Shown one piece after another: positions 20,401-27,297 of a DNA stretch of 43,429 nucleotides. Made by a program: the position numbers and the translations under genes. The first letter of the stretch is position 1. The number at the start of each line of letters is the position of its first letter. The notes below the pieces were generated by a model that was not told the origin of the DNA, ran no database searches, and was given only the letters and a program-made list of their open reading frames with translations. The DNA is taken from assembly GCA_017510785.1 (NCBI GenBank), contig JAFWMH010000051.1, positions 1 through 43,429 on the forward strand. The letters are read 5' to 3'. Source of the stretch: Atopobiaceae bacterium. GTDB taxonomy: Bacteria > Actinomycetota > Coriobacteriia > Coriobacteriales > Atopobiaceae.

Positions 20401-20564
20401 ACCTGGACGACAACGAAACACGCTACGAACTGGAATCCGACAACCGCTTTACGGTTAAGGCCCTCTATCGCTTGGGCTTCCAGTGGTCCATCACCGAACT
20501 CGGCTACTTGAACAAGGCCATCGACATGATGCAAATGCTCGGCTTCTTCGACTTGGAGGACTAG
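11418..20564 (+). CDS. Three-module NRPS with terminal thioester reductase
   Basis: A 3048-residue megasynthase with order A1(~25-525)-T1(~530-600)-C2(~605-1020)-A2(~1035-1530)-T2(~1540-1605)-C3(~1620-2035)-A3(~2050-2545)-T3(~2550-2625)-R(~2680-3048). The A domains show YTSGSTG(K/R)PKG, YGPTE, Y(R)xGDLA and NGKVDK. T sites are LEAGLSSLG, FEVGLSSIG and FALGGTSL. Both C domains have intact HHIVSDG. The R domain has LLTGTTGFLGAHM (NADPH), HVSTVSVAG and YVHTK. There is no thioesterase, epimerase, methylase or starter C domain. Hand-aligned Stachelhaus positions are DVMTVVSVSK (A1), DFMSVMGISK (A2) and DFMSVFGISK (A3); I cannot assign amino acids, but A2 and A3 should load similar substrates. Predicted product: a tripeptide released as aldehyde or alcohol, possibly cyclised. 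GAGGGAG precedes the ATG. Confidence 0.97.
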   Translation: MTEREFKQLLSIHDTEWSVPYKPAYRLVEDSAHAHPDRMAVIACDRSLTYGELNAEANAAAHALVEAGAGAETKVAVFADRDGWAYVMRTAPLKAGAAFMPIDPEYPEERVRYILEDSGCNLVLTTQAIHERRADLFDALSDLGLNVIEVETAVSSHDTSDLGLEVAPHDLAYVIYTSGSTGKPKGVMLENHNLNNFCHMNPKNIEVVFNVQDCSVTIALAAFTFDVSVMEQFLPLANGQTVVLATMDQIMDPDAMAQLIEQHQVDSFTCTPSYLSNLIEVPVFANAMERIRAVDVGAEAFPGDLYTRLKAINPNMNIMNSYGPTECTVSSTAAILAGPDDITIGVPLANYHCITVNEEGEPLPIGSQGELVILGDGVGRGYIGRDDLNKRNFISYFGIPAYRAGDLAVVRADGNIEFHGRVDDQVKLRGLRVELGEVEKVIGSFPGVKQAVVTVVKGAQEYLAAHFLADKPVDIPELKRHAKQYLTSYMVPQSFMQMDEFPLTPNGKVDKRALPEAELDYSDIVPAATDTQKQLLDIVFGILKTDRVGITTDLLEAGLSSLGAIRLCSEIRAAFNVAIKTSELADNSTVEDLERLIGAAGPTRTYELRDEYPLSQTQTGILIEVLRHPGTTMYNLPELYTLDASVDVEKLADAVRAAIAVHPYLFMTVRRDEEGKLHAVRRDGHPFEVDIIRTESLPTEDELVRPFDLMSGELLFRAEIYVTDDGSYLLFDTHHIVSDGGSIDILMEDVERAFQGETLQAEEYTGFEFALDEEEARATNRLDAAKAFYDGYFRGCGGETMPVKDGDEAAGHVAMERLRGKANGAAVRAFCDEHSLPLNAFFTAAFAFALKEYADAEVPVFTTIYNGRNDPRLANSVSMLVKTLPVSLDCKDDDYVMSLVETCKSYLTAAMANDLYSFAEIHQAYGIDGDMMFVYQGEFEHGFPLGGKNAPVKQLGLSRARAAFALDLSLDGDELVFEPEYDPSVFSPYTVHGMVSLMDHVVDEFVAKDRLRDVTLVSAEDEAAILALHDTDWPVAERPAYRLLQDQAETNPDAVALVACDRTLTYGELNGLANAVGHALVSAGAAPGSMVAVMAERDSWAYVMRQAALKAGAAFLPIDPEYPEERVRYILADSGCRLVLTTQAILEHRANLFANIADLQVTVVEASRATELQSQSNLNVEVDPHDLAYVIYTSGSTGRPKGVMIENHNLVNFVDDNDKNYEILGYTRRAHVSLAIAALTFDFAIMEEFVPLANGMTVVLATGEQIMDPIAIGTLMRSNDVDVMSCTPSYLSNMLAVSDFADAVANLKSVDMGAEAFPPDLYARLKAVNPNIYIMNGYGPTEATISCTMQVVTDATNVTIGIPNANVHVATVDRAGRLQPLGATGELAILGDGVGRGYVGREDLNARSFVRLLGMPAYRSGDLARLRSDGQIEYRGRMDDQVKLRGLRVELGEIESVMNSYPGVRTSVCVVAHGETDYLAAYFTAEQEVDLTDFRAHLAKYLTSYMVPQAYLQLDELPLTANGKVDKKALPEVQVATEEIVAPENETQERILNIVRTVIGIDELGITTDLFEVGLSSIGCIRLGALLGDEFNTPVKVADLFERRTVRELEELIANAGEVVTHELREAYPLSQTQAGIFVECLRFPNTTAYNIPYLYKLGNDVDIERLREALQKTLVAHPYLFATIRRDVDGEIRAVRNKPQVPELPVRSELPKVQDLVRPFDLTSGEPLFRVELFDVADGKYLFVDTHHIVSDGESLDILFDDVEKAYAGEDVEAETYTGFEYALDEEAARGSERLEAAKSFFDGIFRGCGGDTLPTKDGSKGAGHIAYVNMAAEGVADEVRDFCDKNGITPNAFFTTAFGLALQSYTAAEDGAVFATIYNGRSDSRLENSITMLVKTLPVLFADDPALPVAEAIAACQQYLLSAMANDIYSFAEISAAYDIKGDMLFAYQGDSNSSDMLIGGSTATVVDLELSQAKAGMDIDVFMEGNKVAIDCSYDPAQYSDRTVGGLLGMLLTICHELTVRETLGQVKLTTLEDEERIRSLHNTDWPVAERPAYRLVQDQAAANPDATAVVACDRTLTYGELNAQANAIAHELVATGVGPESMVAVLAERNSWAYVMRQAALKAGGAFLPIDPEYPEERVRYILEDSGCRLVLTTEEVLAQRAELFGQLADLGLTIVEAKQAATEGDTSNLDVEVKPENLAYTIYTSGSTGRPKGVMLTNKNLVNFVDDDDNNHEILGYTRRGHASLAIAALTFDFAIMEEFVPLANGLTVVLATGEQILDPAGIANLMLDNNVDVMSCTPSYMSNMLDSPDFAKAVSGLASVDFGAEAFPPALFTKLREVNPNLYVMNGYGPTEATISCTMQVVDGSGDITIGIPNVNVHVATVDRAGRLQPLGATGELAILGDGVGRGYVGRDDLTARSFIRLLEMPAYRSGDLARIRPDGQIEYRGRMDDQVKLRGLRVELGEIESVLNSYPGVKMSTVVVAHGQTDYLAAYFTADKQVDLDALKAHLGSYLTAYMVPQAYLQLDEIPLTANGKVDKKALPTIEQERAERTIKAPTTELQTTLCDIIKNVLALDEVSVDEDFFALGGTSLTAAKVMMAAMVQDLPIVYQDLFDRPTVEGLEQVILSKREAESAADEAAQPNVSEHDNPDTNAIAQPACLKYNTPEYVHEIKRGDIGNVLLTGTTGFLGAHMLKELIDSTDAVVYCLIRDGEVSAEERLTTNMFYYFEENYKPYLGNRVIVLHGDITDEESVWAASSEDFQTVINCAACVKHFADFGFLKSVNTDGVQNLASMCVEKGARLVHVSTVSVAGDVVGDESYNPVLTESKLELGQETESNGYVHTKYLAEKLILRMVDEEGLDAKIMRVGNLMSRQLDGEFQVNFATNNFMSTLRSYAALGSFPVDEMDEQDEFSPIDEVARAIVLLAGTDKKFTVFHAYNSHTVEMGNIILAMQQCGIAIDVVEPDEFVRRLRTALADDAINAYVSPLVNYNLDDNETRYELESDNRFTVKALYRLGFQWSITELGYLNKAIDMMQMLGFFDLED

Positions 20565-20571
20565 CCGCAAC

Positions 20572-20667
20572 GGGCCGCGGGGGGCACGTCCCTCGCGGCC
20601 CGCCCCAAACGTCAAGGGCCACTTAGGAAGAGGCCACTTAGGGCGGGTTTCGCGTCCTAAGTGGCCC
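20572..20667. terminator. Two strong hairpins between convergent genes
   Basis: Hairpin 1 pairs GGGCCGCG (20572) with CGCGGCCC (20594). Hairpin 2 pairs GGCCACTTAGG (20632-20642) with CCTAAGTGGCC (20656-20666); an extra direct copy, GGCCACTTAGG, sits at 20617. They lie between the NRPS stop and the phosphatase stop and probably end transcription from both sides, although T-runs are absent. Confidence 0.7.
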
Positions 20668-20693
20668 GCCCCGCCACGCCCGCTGCCAAGACC

Positions 20694-22280
20694 CTACCGC
20701 GCGAAAATAGAAAGCAACGTAAGGTCGTCGAACTGCTCGTGGCCAGCAACAAAGAGGTCGATTGCCTCAACCGCGCTGTGAACGGCATCGACCGCGCAAG
20801 AGGCTCCAGCAACCGCATCGCACAAACGTTGCTCGCCGAAGAAGTCGGCCTGCGCATTGTTGGCCTCGGTTGCCCCGTCGGTATAGAACAGTATGCCTTC
20901 TCCGGGCTCAAGCCGAACGGTTTCGTTTACGATACCGGCCCCTTCGAACAGGCCCAGCACGATTCCGTCGCTTTGGCCGAGGTATTCCCCTCCCACAACG
21001 AGCGGCGCCAAATGGCCAGCGTTCGCATACGTAATAACCCCGGTAGCAGGGTCGAGAAGGCCAGCCACCAGCGTAACGAACATGCACTCGGGATTGTTGC
21101 TGGCAATCGAGTCGTTCGCCTCGTTGAGCGCCTTGGCGGGATCGAGACACGTCCGCATCTTTTCGTAAATGAGCGTGCGGCTCATGGCCATAAACAGCGC
21201 GGCGCTCACGCCCTTGCCCGAAACATCGGCAAGCACAAACATGAGCCTGCCATCGCCGAGCACCGACAAGTCGTAAAAGTCGCCACCGACCTCGCGTGCC
21301 ATGCGCATGGAGGCAAACGCCTCGAAGCCGTCTCCGGCAAGCTCCGTCGATGGAGGAACCAACCCCTGCTGGATGCGTCGCGCAACCGAAAGCTCGGTGT
21401 TTGCCGCAACGCGTTCCCGCGTCATGGATTCAATTTGGCCCACGTACTCGTGGATGTCTCCCGTCATCTTGTTGTAGGAGTCGCAAATCTCACCGATCTC
21501 GTCATCCCTCTTCATTTCCAGAGGCTCCTCGTGAGACTCGCCCTCGCGCGACGATTCGCGCCGCACGAAGCCACGCATACGTGCGGAGACCACCTTCAGG
21601 GGATTACTTACATCTCGGCGGAGCATAACGACCTCGATTACCACCACGCCCATGTTGATGGCTATCATCGGAATGGCGAACGCAAGGGTGTTGTCGAAGA
21701 TTTTCCCCAACAGCTCCGAGTCGTCGACGTCTATGCGCATCAAAAGGTCATCGTCGCAGCCTTCGACCTCAACCGGAAAAAACCAGCTGAGGTTACGCCC
21801 CATAATGCCCTCCGTTATTTCCGCTTCGGAATCCGAGGCACCCGACAAAACGTTCAACTCCTTTTGCGAGGCCTTTTTTTCCATAACGAACCCATGAGGC
21901 ACCTCTTTTTGAAGCCGCTCGTCTTCCTCGTCGTCGCCCGACACAATAAGCAGGCATGTGAGGGTGGACTCGTCGTCGTTCAATTCGTAGATGGTAAGGT
22001 TCCGAACGTTGAGCAGCGAACACACAAGCTGAATCGTTTCGCGAGTGGCATCGTATCCCTCGGTATCGGACTCCGAGGTCAGCTCGTCGTACGTTGTCCC
22101 GTTCACCGCCGCCTGCGCTTCCTGCGCAACTATGTCGATGATGTTCGTGGCCTCGTCCATGATGTCGGCCGAGTTGTACGCATGACTCAACAGCAGCGAT
22201 GCGCCCGAGGCAACAATGAGCGCCACGAACGACACCGCCGCAAAACGCCTCAAAATTGAATGGCGCCTCAACTTCAGCAT
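20694..22280 (-). CDS. Membrane sensor PP2C phosphatase (SpoIIE/RsbU type)
   Basis: A 528-residue protein: TM helix (~12-34), an acidic extracytoplasmic sensor domain (~35-195), second TM (~197-217), HAMP linker (~218-290), a coiled coil and a C-terminal SpoIIE-type PP2C domain (~300-528) with metal-binding motifs GGDFYDL, LADVSGKGVS and FDDLTLL. It should dephosphorylate an anti-anti-sigma (STAS) protein in response to an external signal. The gene begins 5 nt after the STAS gene ends, so the two are an operon and the STAS protein is the probable substrate. It is convergent with the NRPS gene. No anti-sigma kinase or sigma factor gene is visible in the window. Confidence 0.93.
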   Translation of the reverse strand: MLKLRRHSILRRFAAVSFVALIVASGASLLLSHAYNSADIMDEATNIIDIVAQEAQAAVNGTTYDELTSESDTEGYDATRETIQLVCSLLNVRNLTIYELNDDESTLTCLLIVSGDDEEDERLQKEVPHGFVMEKKASQKELNVLSGASDSEAEITEGIMGRNLSWFFPVEVEGCDDDLLMRIDVDDSELLGKIFDNTLAFAIPMIAINMGVVVIEVVMLRRDVSNPLKVVSARMRGFVRRESSREGESHEEPLEMKRDDEIGEICDSYNKMTGDIHEYVGQIESMTRERVAANTELSVARRIQQGLVPPSTELAGDGFEAFASMRMAREVGGDFYDLSVLGDGRLMFVLADVSGKGVSAALFMAMSRTLIYEKMRTCLDPAKALNEANDSIASNNPECMFVTLVAGLLDPATGVITYANAGHLAPLVVGGEYLGQSDGIVLGLFEGAGIVNETVRLEPGEGILFYTDGATEANNAQADFFGEQRLCDAVAGASCAVDAVHSAVEAIDLFVAGHEQFDDLTLLSIFAR

Positions 22281-22285
22281 GCCAG

Positions 22286-22576
22286 CTACACTATGCGCAG
22301 TCGCTTGTCGAATCCAGCAACCTTAAACACCTGCATGACCTCTGCTGTCGTATTGCAAATGGTGAGGTGTCCTTTCATTTGCTTGTATGCCACGACGAGC
22401 TGGCGCAAGCCTGCCGACGATATGTACTCGAGCGCGCTGAGGTCGATGATAAGCTCTTCGCAGCTCGAATCGATTGCGGCAAGGGCGGCGCCAAATTCGG
22501 GAGCAGTGGCGGAATCAAGCCATCCCTCGAGCGCGAGTGTCGTCGTGGTTCCCTCTGCTGTGGACGTAATCTTCAT
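22286..22576 (-). CDS. STAS-domain anti-sigma-factor antagonist
   Basis: A 96-residue single STAS domain. LIIDLSALEYISSAGLRQL carries the regulatory phosphorylation site (Ser53 by alignment with SpoIIAA/RsbV). It should release a sigma factor or other target by binding an RsbW-type kinase when unphosphorylated. The ATG at 22576 follows AAAGGAG with a 4-nt gap; an upstream in-frame ATG at 22669 would overlap the promoter region. It is first in an operon with the SpoIIE phosphatase. Confidence 0.92.
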   Translation of the reverse strand: MKITSTAEGTTTTLALEGWLDSATAPEFGAALAAIDSSCEELIIDLSALEYISSAGLRQLVVAYKQMKGHLTICNTTAEVMQVFKVAGFDKRLRIV

Positions 22577-22610
22577 GATGCTCCTTTGTCGATGGATTCC
22601 CACAGGAATG

Positions 22611-22616
22611 ATTATA
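22611..22616 (-). promoter_or_regulatory. Likely -10 box of the STAS/SpoIIE operon
   Basis: A perfect TATAAT on the minus strand lies 34 nt upstream of the STAS start codon. The -35 region about 17 nt further on (TACTGC/CTGCCA) is weak, which suits an activator- or alternative-factor-dependent promoter. Confidence 0.5.
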
Positions 22617-22740
22617 CGCGATGTAACAGATTGGCAGTATGCTTTTGCATAGACAAAGTCCCACAGCAATCCCTCAAAACTTGTATTATCCTATTAGTAT
22701 ATAGAACTCGGTTTCTTGAGCTATTGAGAGAGACTTCAGC

Positions 22741-25671
22741 ATGCCACGCAACACTATTGCCATGAGCACGAAAATCGTTCGGCAACTGATGACGCTCATC
22801 GCGCTGCCATTGGCGCTCGTCATGGCAGCGCTCGTCGCACCGCCAGCACACGCACAAGAGTCAAAGGGCAAGGTCGTTCGCGTCGGCTGGTACGACTCGT
22901 CCTACAATACTGTTGACGCGCACGGGCGACGCTCGGGCTACGCCTACGAATACCAGCTTAAGATTGCCGGCTACACGGGTTGGAGCTACGAGTACGTCAA
23001 CGGCAGCTGGTCGGAGCTCTTGCAAATGCTCGTCGATGGCAAAATCGACCTCATGAGCGCCGTTTCCTATACCGAAGAGCGCGCCAAGAACATGCTCTAC
23101 CCCAACCTCCCCATGGGGTCGGAGGACTACTATCTCTTCGTCGCCCCCAGCAACAAGGAGGTTTCCTCGGCCGACCTCTCCACGCTCGACGGGAAGCGCG
23201 TAGGCGCAAACAAGGACAGCATTCAGGCAGACTTTTATCGCAGCTGGGCTCAACGCAACGACGTGCATACCCAAACTGTTGAACTCGAAACCTCCGAGGA
23301 CGAGTCGCTGCAAATGCTCGCCGATGGCAAGCTCGACGCTTACGTTACGGTAGACACCTTCGTAGAGCCGGAGCGTGCGATGCCAATCGCCAAGGTTGGC
23401 TCATCCGACTTCTTCTTTGCCGTAAACAAGAGTCGCCCCGACCTGCTCGACGAGCTCAACGAGGCGATGGACGCAATCCACAACGAGAACCGCCACTTCA
23501 ACCACGAAATGTTCGACCGATACATCAAGACGGTGGGTGCAAACGCGTTTCTCTCGCCCGGCGAAACGGATTGGCTCCGCGAGCACGGCACGATTCGCGT
23601 GGGCTACCAAGACAACTACCTGGCCTTTTGCGGTACAGACAAAACCGGAAAGCTGACGGGCGCGCTCAAGGACTATTTGGCCCACGCCAGCACATGCATG
23701 GAAAACGGGAAGATGGACTTTGAGGCCAAGGCATTCCCCACGGTAGAAGCCGCCCTCGACGCCTTGGGCACGGGTGAGGTGGACTGCGTTTTCCCGGCAA
23801 GCCTCGATGGCTACGACGGCGAAAAGCGCGGCATTGCAACCACGGCACCCCTCATGAGCACGGATGTGTACGCAGTCGTGCGGCAAGAGAATGCGAACAA
23901 TTTTACCAACAGGGAGCATGTGGTCGTCGCCGTCAACCAAGGCAACCCGAACTACGACACGTTTCTTATCGACAACTTCCCCAGCTGGCAAACGGTGTAC
24001 TACGAAACCACGGAGGATTGCCTGAAGGCGGTTTCCGAAAACATGGCGGATTGCGTACTCATTAGCAATTATCGCTACAACAACATCTCAAGGCTCTGCG
24101 AGCAGTATCACCTCACGACGTTTCCCACCACCATGCACCTGGACCCATGCTTTGCAGTGGCGAAGGGAAACCCGCAGCTCTTTTCCATTCTCTCGAAAGT
24201 GGTCACGCAAGTCCCCTCCTCCACCGTAAACTCGGCACTCTCCCACTATGTTACGGAGGACGCCAAACGCACGCTTGGTGATTTCCTTGCCCAAAACGCC
24301 GCAATCGTAATGGCGATCGTCATCGCAGTACTGCTCGTCATCACCTTGCTCATGGTGCGCAGCATGCGTGCGGAAAAGCTAGCGAAGGAGCTCATTTCGG
24401 CAACGGAAACAGATGCCCTCACCGGCCTCTACAACCGAGACTACTTCTTCCAGTACGCCAACCGCATGCGTCGCGAGCAGCCCGATGTGGCAATGGACGC
24501 CATCGTGATTAACATAGAGCGCTTTCGCTCCGTAAACGCCCTCAACGGGTGGGACTTTGGCGACCAGGTACTTCGCGTGCTCGGAAGCGAAATTCGCGCC
24601 CTGGCCACGGATAACAAAGGAATCGCGGGTCGCTTTGGCGCCGATCGATTTGATGTTTTTTGCGAACACGTCGGGGATTATCACAATGTCTACGAAAGGC
24701 TGCAGAGCAAGGTGGAGAGCTTTGTGCCGAGCGCGAACATCCGCATTCGCATGGGGGTGCTCCCGGAGCAAACGCAGATGGAGCCTGTTCAAATGTTCGA
24801 TATGGCACGCACGGCATGCAACATGGCGCGCGAAAGCTTCCAGGAGCACCTTATCGTCTTCGACAATCAAGTGCGCGAGCGCGAGCTCTACGAGGATCGC
24901 CTGCTCAACGATTTAAACCGCGCTTTGGACAACTTCGAGTTCGAGGTGTACTACCAACCGAAATACGATATTCAGGCCGATTCACCACGGCTCGTGAGCG
25001 CCGAGGCACTCATCCGTTGGCGCCATCCCGAGCTTGGCATGATAGCGCCGAACGACTTCATTCCGCTGTTCGAGCAACACGGCAAAATCGAGGAAATCGA
25101 CAAGTACGCCTGGTCGGAAGCAGCCAAGCAAGTCGCGCGTTGGCGTACGCAGTTCGGAAGGGTAATACCCGTCTCCGTCAATCTTTCTCGCATGGATGTG
25201 TTCGACCCAGAACTACAAAACACATTAGATGGTATCCTGTTAGAGAACGGACTCGATCACGACGCGATTAAGCTTGAGGTTACGGAGTCGGCCTATATGG
25301 AAAACGCAGACCAGCTTATTAGGGTCGTCAAGAGCCTGCGCACGACGGGCTACACGGTGGAGATGGACGATTTCGGCACCGGCTATTCCTCGCTGAACAT
25401 GCTCTCCACCATCCCCATCGACGTGCTGAAGATGGATAGGGCCTTTATCCAAAACATGGAAAACGACGAGAAGACGGCCCAGCTAGTGGAGCTCATTGTG
25501 AGAATCGCGAAGAGCCTGAACCTCGTGGTCGTCGCAGAAGGCGTGGAAACCGAAACCCAACTGCGGATGCTTAGGGACCTCGGGTGCGAGGTGGTTCAGG
25601 GTTACTACTTCTCGCCTCCGCTCCATCCAACCGATTTCGAGGCCAACCATCTCCAGAAAGCGGGGCGATAA
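22741..25671 (+). CDS. Twin solute-binding sensor with degenerate GGDEF and active-looking EAL
   Basis: A 976-residue protein: signal peptide (~1-39, PPAHAQ), two periplasmic SBP_bac_3 domains (~45-265 and ~280-505; each has a GRRSGYAYEYQ- or RVGYQDNYLAFC-type ligand pocket), TM helix (~520-542), GGDEF-like domain (~560-715) with GADRF in place of GGDEF, and EAL domain (~722-970) with AEALIRW, LEVTESAYMEN, DDFGTGYSSL, VLKMDRAFI and AEGVET intact. It is therefore predicted to hydrolyse c-di-GMP in response to an external amino-acid-like ligand, with the GGDEF part regulatory. The ribosome binding site is weak (GAGAG). First gene of a three-gene operon and divergent from STAS. Unusual for enclosing two SBP domains. 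Confidence 0.93.
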   Translation: MPRNTIAMSTKIVRQLMTLIALPLALVMAALVAPPAHAQESKGKVVRVGWYDSSYNTVDAHGRRSGYAYEYQLKIAGYTGWSYEYVNGSWSELLQMLVDGKIDLMSAVSYTEERAKNMLYPNLPMGSEDYYLFVAPSNKEVSSADLSTLDGKRVGANKDSIQADFYRSWAQRNDVHTQTVELETSEDESLQMLADGKLDAYVTVDTFVEPERAMPIAKVGSSDFFFAVNKSRPDLLDELNEAMDAIHNENRHFNHEMFDRYIKTVGANAFLSPGETDWLREHGTIRVGYQDNYLAFCGTDKTGKLTGALKDYLAHASTCMENGKMDFEAKAFPTVEAALDALGTGEVDCVFPASLDGYDGEKRGIATTAPLMSTDVYAVVRQENANNFTNREHVVVAVNQGNPNYDTFLIDNFPSWQTVYYETTEDCLKAVSENMADCVLISNYRYNNISRLCEQYHLTTFPTTMHLDPCFAVAKGNPQLFSILSKVVTQVPSSTVNSALSHYVTEDAKRTLGDFLAQNAAIVMAIVIAVLLVITLLMVRSMRAEKLAKELISATETDALTGLYNRDYFFQYANRMRREQPDVAMDAIVINIERFRSVNALNGWDFGDQVLRVLGSEIRALATDNKGIAGRFGADRFDVFCEHVGDYHNVYERLQSKVESFVPSANIRIRMGVLPEQTQMEPVQMFDMARTACNMARESFQEHLIVFDNQVRERELYEDRLLNDLNRALDNFEFEVYYQPKYDIQADSPRLVSAEALIRWRHPELGMIAPNDFIPLFEQHGKIEEIDKYAWSEAAKQVARWRTQFGRVIPVSVNLSRMDVFDPELQNTLDGILLENGLDHDAIKLEVTESAYMENADQLIRVVKSLRTTGYTVEMDDFGTGYSSLNMLSTIPIDVLKMDRAFIQNMENDEKTAQLVELIVRIAKSLNLVVVAEGVETETQLRMLRDLGCEVVQGYYFSPPLHPTDFEANHLQKAGR

Positions 25672-25676
25672 CGGCC

Positions 25677-27293
25677 ATGCGCTCACTGCGAACAAAGATG
25701 ACCTTGTTCACCACGTGCGTGATCATTATTACCGTTACGTGCATGGCGTTGCTCAGCGTGTTCTTCGTGCGTACCACAGAGCAAAAACGGTCGAATCAGC
25801 TGCTCCTGCTCTTGTGCGAAACCGGCGAGAAGAACCTCGACTACTACTTCAATAGCGTTCAGAAGTCCGTGAGCAAGGTTGCGTCCTTTACGGAATCGAC
25901 CTTGGACGGCTTGGAGGACGAGCAGCTGAAACGCCACATGGAGCTCGTTCGAGAGCGCTTCGACGAAATGGCCTCCAAAACGAACGGCGTTTTAACCTAC
26001 TACTACCGCATCGACCCGGAAGTCTCCAAAAAGGTGAAGGGCTTTTGGTACGCCGACCTCGACGGTGAGGGCTTCAAGGAGCGCGAGGTAACCGACATCA
26101 CGCTTTACGACACAAAGGATACCTCAAGGCTGGTATGGTTCACCGTTCCCAAGTACGAGGGAGAGCCCGTGTGGCTTCCACCGTACGTTACAGAGAACCT
26201 CGACACGCGCGTGATTTCCTACAATGTTCCCATCTATTGGCGCGGCACGTTCGTTGGCGTGGTGGGAATCGAAATCGACTACTCCACCATGGCAGAACAG
26301 GTGGAGAGCATTCGGCTCTATGGCAACGGCTACGCGTTCTTAAGCGACGCGCGCGGCAACATCTTTTTCCATCCTCGCATCGACACGAGCCAGCATTCCA
26401 AGAGCGATCCCGTAATGCCCGCGTCCGCGATAAAGAAGAACACCTTCGTTCGATACACCTACGATGGCGTAGAGAAAATCGCCGCATGGCTCCCATTGAG
26501 CAACGGCATGCGCCTCAACGTAACGGTGCCCGTATCCGAGACGGAAGGCGACTGGCAGCGGCTCATTTGGGAAACAATGATTTATACCGTCGTCGTACTC
26601 GTCGCTTCGAGTACGCTCACCATGCTGTACGCCAAGCGCATCACGAAGCCCTTGGAAGAGCTCACCGAGGCTGCCGACCAGGTGGATAGGGGCAATTACG
26701 ATTTCGAGCTCACCTACAATGGAAACGACGAGGTCGGCCGTCTTACGAGCACCTTCAAGCGGCTGGCCGGCCATATGAGGGACCACATTTCCGACCTCAA
26801 CAAGCGCGCGTACGTAGACGCCCTCACGCATGTGCGGAACAAGGGCGCGTATACCACATATATTGAGGGCATTCAGACGAGGTTGGACGAGGACGCAGAT
26901 GGCGTGGAGTTCGCGGTTGGCGTGTTCGACTGCGATAATCTCAAGCTGGTGAACGACAGGTATGGCCACGAGAAAGGCGACGAGTACCTCATGGCGGCAT
27001 GCCGCCTCATATGCCGCGTGTTCCAGCACAGCCCCGTGTTTCGCATCGGCGGAGACGAGTTCTCGGTTATTCTCCAAAACGATGATTTGCATAACAAAGA
27101 TGCACTTGCAAAGAGTTTCTCTGCTGCGATGCACGAGATAAGCTCGTCGGCAGCCAACGAATGGGAAGAAGTACACGTCGCAATGGGGATAGCGGTGTAC
27201 GACAACCAAACCGACCAGGACGTGAACGATGTTGTGCGGCGAGCTGACGAGCTCATGTACGAAGACAAGCGCATACGAAAAACAGGGAGGTAA
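25677..27293 (+). CDS. Cache-HAMP-GGDEF diguanylate cyclase
   Basis: A 538-residue membrane sensor: TM1 (~7-30), dCache-type periplasmic domain (~35-300; GTFVGVVGIEIDYSTMAEQV is the typical second Cache strand region), TM2 (~300-322), HAMP (~323-378) and GGDEF (~380-538) with DALTHVRNKGAY and an intact active site FRIGGDEFSVIL. It should make c-di-GMP. I see no canonical RxxD inhibitory site before GGDEF. The ATG lies 5 nt after the upstream stop (frames also open further upstream, inside the EAL gene). Together with the EAL protein it makes a synthesis/breakdown pair. Confidence 0.93.
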   Translation: MRSLRTKMTLFTTCVIIITVTCMALLSVFFVRTTEQKRSNQLLLLLCETGEKNLDYYFNSVQKSVSKVASFTESTLDGLEDEQLKRHMELVRERFDEMASKTNGVLTYYYRIDPEVSKKVKGFWYADLDGEGFKEREVTDITLYDTKDTSRLVWFTVPKYEGEPVWLPPYVTENLDTRVISYNVPIYWRGTFVGVVGIEIDYSTMAEQVESIRLYGNGYAFLSDARGNIFFHPRIDTSQHSKSDPVMPASAIKKNTFVRYTYDGVEKIAAWLPLSNGMRLNVTVPVSETEGDWQRLIWETMIYTVVVLVASSTLTMLYAKRITKPLEELTEAADQVDRGNYDFELTYNGNDEVGRLTSTFKRLAGHMRDHISDLNKRAYVDALTHVRNKGAYTTYIEGIQTRLDEDADGVEFAVGVFDCDNLKLVNDRYGHEKGDEYLMAACRLICRVFQHSPVFRIGGDEFSVILQNDDLHNKDALAKSFSAAMHEISSSAANEWEEVHVAMGIAVYDNQTDQDVNDVVRRADELMYEDKRIRKTGR

Positions 27294-27297
27294 GGAC

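Noticed and set aside
12708..20615. Long minus-strand frames of 729 and 874 codons inside the NRPS gene
   Set aside because: They mirror the GC-rich plus-strand codons; they have no ribosome binding site or domain, whereas the plus strand encodes a complete NRPS.
20661..22259. 532-codon plus-strand frame opposite the SpoIIE phosphatase
   Set aside because: No similarity and no start signal; the minus strand has all the PP2C motifs.
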